From NCBI GenBank assembly GCA_015494435.1, contig WGBH01000309.1, forward strand, positions 1 to 7,071: a DNA stretch of 7,071 bases. Direction: 5' to 3'. Positions 6,231 to 7,071 of the stretch are shown in pieces. This DNA is from Thiotrichaceae bacterium. Its GTDB lineage: Bacteria > Pseudomonadota > Gammaproteobacteria > Thiotrichales > Thiotrichaceae. The translations under genes were made by a program, and so were the position numbers. The notes under the pieces were generated by a model. That model was not told where the DNA came from, ran no database searches, and saw only the letters and a list, made by a program, of their open reading frames with translations. Position 1 is the first letter of the stretch. Every line of letters starts with the position of its first letter.

Positions 6231-7071
6231 ATGCTTAGGGAGATTCAGGTGCTAGGAGCGTGTCCGAGAATAGAAAGTCTATTACAGAAAAGCTGGATTT
6301 GTGCCATTTCTCGCTTTTTTTCGTCAAATAGCCGTGCTATTCTCCTCAAAAAAGCGAAAAATCGCCCTAAACCCAACTTTCCTTCATCACGATTCCTATT
6401 CTCGAACAAGCTCCTAGTGTTTTTACTCTTATCCATTAGTCTAAACACAAGCGCACAATCATTTGATAAAGACAAAATGAATGCTTTGTTTGATCATATC
6501 GAAAGCAACAATCAGGGGATAATGAGCATTGCAATATCTTATGATAACAAAGAAGTCTATCATCGATCCATTGGCTATGCTTCCATTGCAGATAATATAA
6601 AAGCTTCTAATAAAACCAAATACAGAATTGGTTCAATTTCAAAAACATTTACTGCCACTCTAATTATGCAACTGGTCGAACAAGAAAAACTTTCACTAAC
6701 TACTAAATTATCAAAGTTTTTTCCAACCATTAAAAATGCAGATAAAATCACCATAGAAAATTTGCTGCAACATCGCAGCGGTATTTTTAATATTACCTCA
6801 GATGAGAGTTTTCTAAAGTGGATGCTCAAAGAAACCAATCAAAAACAGATGGTGGAACGAATTGCACAATACGAACCACAATTCAAACCTAATGCTAAAA
6901 TGAGTTATTCCAACTCTAATTACATTTTATTAAGCTATATTGCCGAAAAAGTATCTGGGCAAAGTTATGCTGATTTGCTAAAAAATAATATTGCCAAAAG
7001 CTGTCATTTGCATGACACTTACTATGGAGGAAAAATAAACCCGCAAAATAATGAAGCCTACTCTTATGAGA
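6231..7071 (+). CDS. Secreted-type serine hydrolase, beta-lactamase/PBP family, interrupted in frame by a palindromic element (3' end cut)
   Basis: Class C beta-lactamase-like serine hydrolase (family includes esterases, D-aminopeptidases and AmpC). The catalytic part begins near FDKDKMNALF and has the S-x-x-K motif SISK (Ser135, Lys138 counted from 6231), then LLQHRSGIF and the Y-x-N motif YSN (Tyr226, Asn228). The third motif lies past the right edge. The frame is open from an ATG at 6231, directly after a stop, with no clear ribosome site. GTG at 6249 has AGGGAG (6237-6242) six bases before it and is an equally likely start. Residues 9-62 are encoded by the palindromic element at 6255-6416. 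Without it the N-terminus would read MLREIQVLVFLLLSISLNTSAQS, a normal signal peptide with a cleavage site after Ala. ATG 6477 would give a version without signal peptide. Export of the present form is uncertain, so it may be functional or decaying. Confidence 0.8.
   Translation, partial: MLREIQVLGACPRIESLLQKSWICAISRFFSSNSRAILLKKAKNRPKPNFPSSRFLFSNKLLVFLLLSISLNTSAQSFDKDKMNALFDHIESNNQGIMSIAISYDNKEVYHRSIGYASIADNIKASNKTKYRIGSISKTFTATLIMQLVEQEKLSLTTKLSKFFPTIKNADKITIENLLQHRSGIFNITSDESFLKWMLKETNQKQMVERIAQYEPQFKPNAKMSYSNSNYILLSYIAEKVSGQSYADLLKNNIAKSCHLHDTYYGGKINPQNNEAYSYE
6237..6242 (+). promoter_or_regulatory. Shine-Dalgarno that decides the hydrolase start
   Basis: AGGGAG lies six bases before GTG 6249, which is in frame with the hydrolase. 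It argues for initiation there over ATG 6231, although the ATG start would give a signal peptide with an Arg in its n-region. Confidence 0.45.
6255..6414. mobile_element. Palindromic MITE-like element with IS630/Tc1-mariner-type ends
   Basis: A 160-bp near-palindrome. The ends GGAGCGTGTCCGAGAATAG (6255-6273) and CTATTCTCGAACAAGCTCC (6396-6414) are inverted repeats with 17 of 19 matches. Inner arms TTTCTCGCTTTTTT (6307-6320) and AAAAAAGCGAAAAA (6348-6361) match at 13 of 14, and AATAGC/GCTATT close on a three-base CGT loop at 6333-6335, so symmetry runs end to end. TA lies on both sides (6253-6254 and 6415-6416) within CTAG, the duplication and target preferred by IS630-type transposases. It encodes no transposase, so it would move only in trans or is a remnant. 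It sits inside the hydrolase reading frame and adds exactly 54 codons with no stop. An antisense frame is also open across it. Family assignment is inferred from the ends. Confidence 0.8.

Noticed and set aside
6255..6414. Palindrome as a rho-independent terminator or CRISPR unit
   Set aside because: It is far too long for a terminator, occurs once, and has transposon-like inverted ends with TA flanks.
6245..6475. Open frame of 76 codons on the minus strand as a real gene
   Set aside because: It is mostly the palindromic element read antisense, extended into the hydrolase signal region; treated as a property of the repeat.
6575..6838. Open frame of 87 codons on the minus strand
   Set aside because: Antisense to the serine hydrolase catalytic region containing the SISK motif.

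Overview
This is an AT-rich stretch of a gammaproteobacterial-type chromosome. The core is a conserved housekeeping block on the minus strand. In transcription order it runs lolB, ispE, tRNA-Gln(UUG), prs, rplY, pth. The LolB lipoprotein-sorting factor, the CCA-encoding tRNA-Gln between ispE and prs, and an AmpG permease at the left edge all point to a Gram-negative gammaproteobacterium. The low GC suggests a host-associated, streamlined or marine lineage, but the genus cannot be named from this window.

Layout from left to right. Bases 1-1000 (minus) hold the N-terminal two thirds of an AmpG-type muropeptide permease that runs off the left edge. Diverging from it, 1111-2166 (plus) encodes a two-cyclic-nucleotide-domain protein fused to a rhodanese domain. 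It meets pth (2163-2741, minus) tail to tail, and the two stop codons share one TTAA. A strong hairpin terminator separates pth from rplY (2808-3461). Upstream come a structured leader, prs (3573-4529), a control region with 11-bp repeats and a 14-bp perfect hairpin, tRNA-Gln (4661-4735) with its own promoter, ispE (4776-5603) and lolB (5604-6164).

The genes are basic supply functions. lolB serves outer-membrane lipoprotein insertion, ispE isoprenoid precursors, prs PRPP for nucleotides, and tRNA-Gln, rplY and pth translation. The last gene of this conserved order is not followed by ychF, as it often is in relatives, but by the unrelated convergent CNB-rhodanese gene.

The most notable part is the right end. 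A secreted-type serine beta-lactamase-family hydrolase (6231 to the right edge) carries a 160-bp near-perfect palindrome at 6255-6414. The palindrome has 19-bp inverted ends and is flanked by TA within CTAG on each side, which is the pattern of an IS630/Tc1-mariner-type miniature element (MITE). Element plus duplicated TA is 162 bp, exactly 54 codons, and the reading frame stays open across it. Removing it in silico joins the start region directly to the hydrophobic core of a normal signal peptide. This is an apparently in-frame palindromic insertion into a signal-peptide coding region, reminiscent of Rickettsia palindromic elements but with transposon-like ends.
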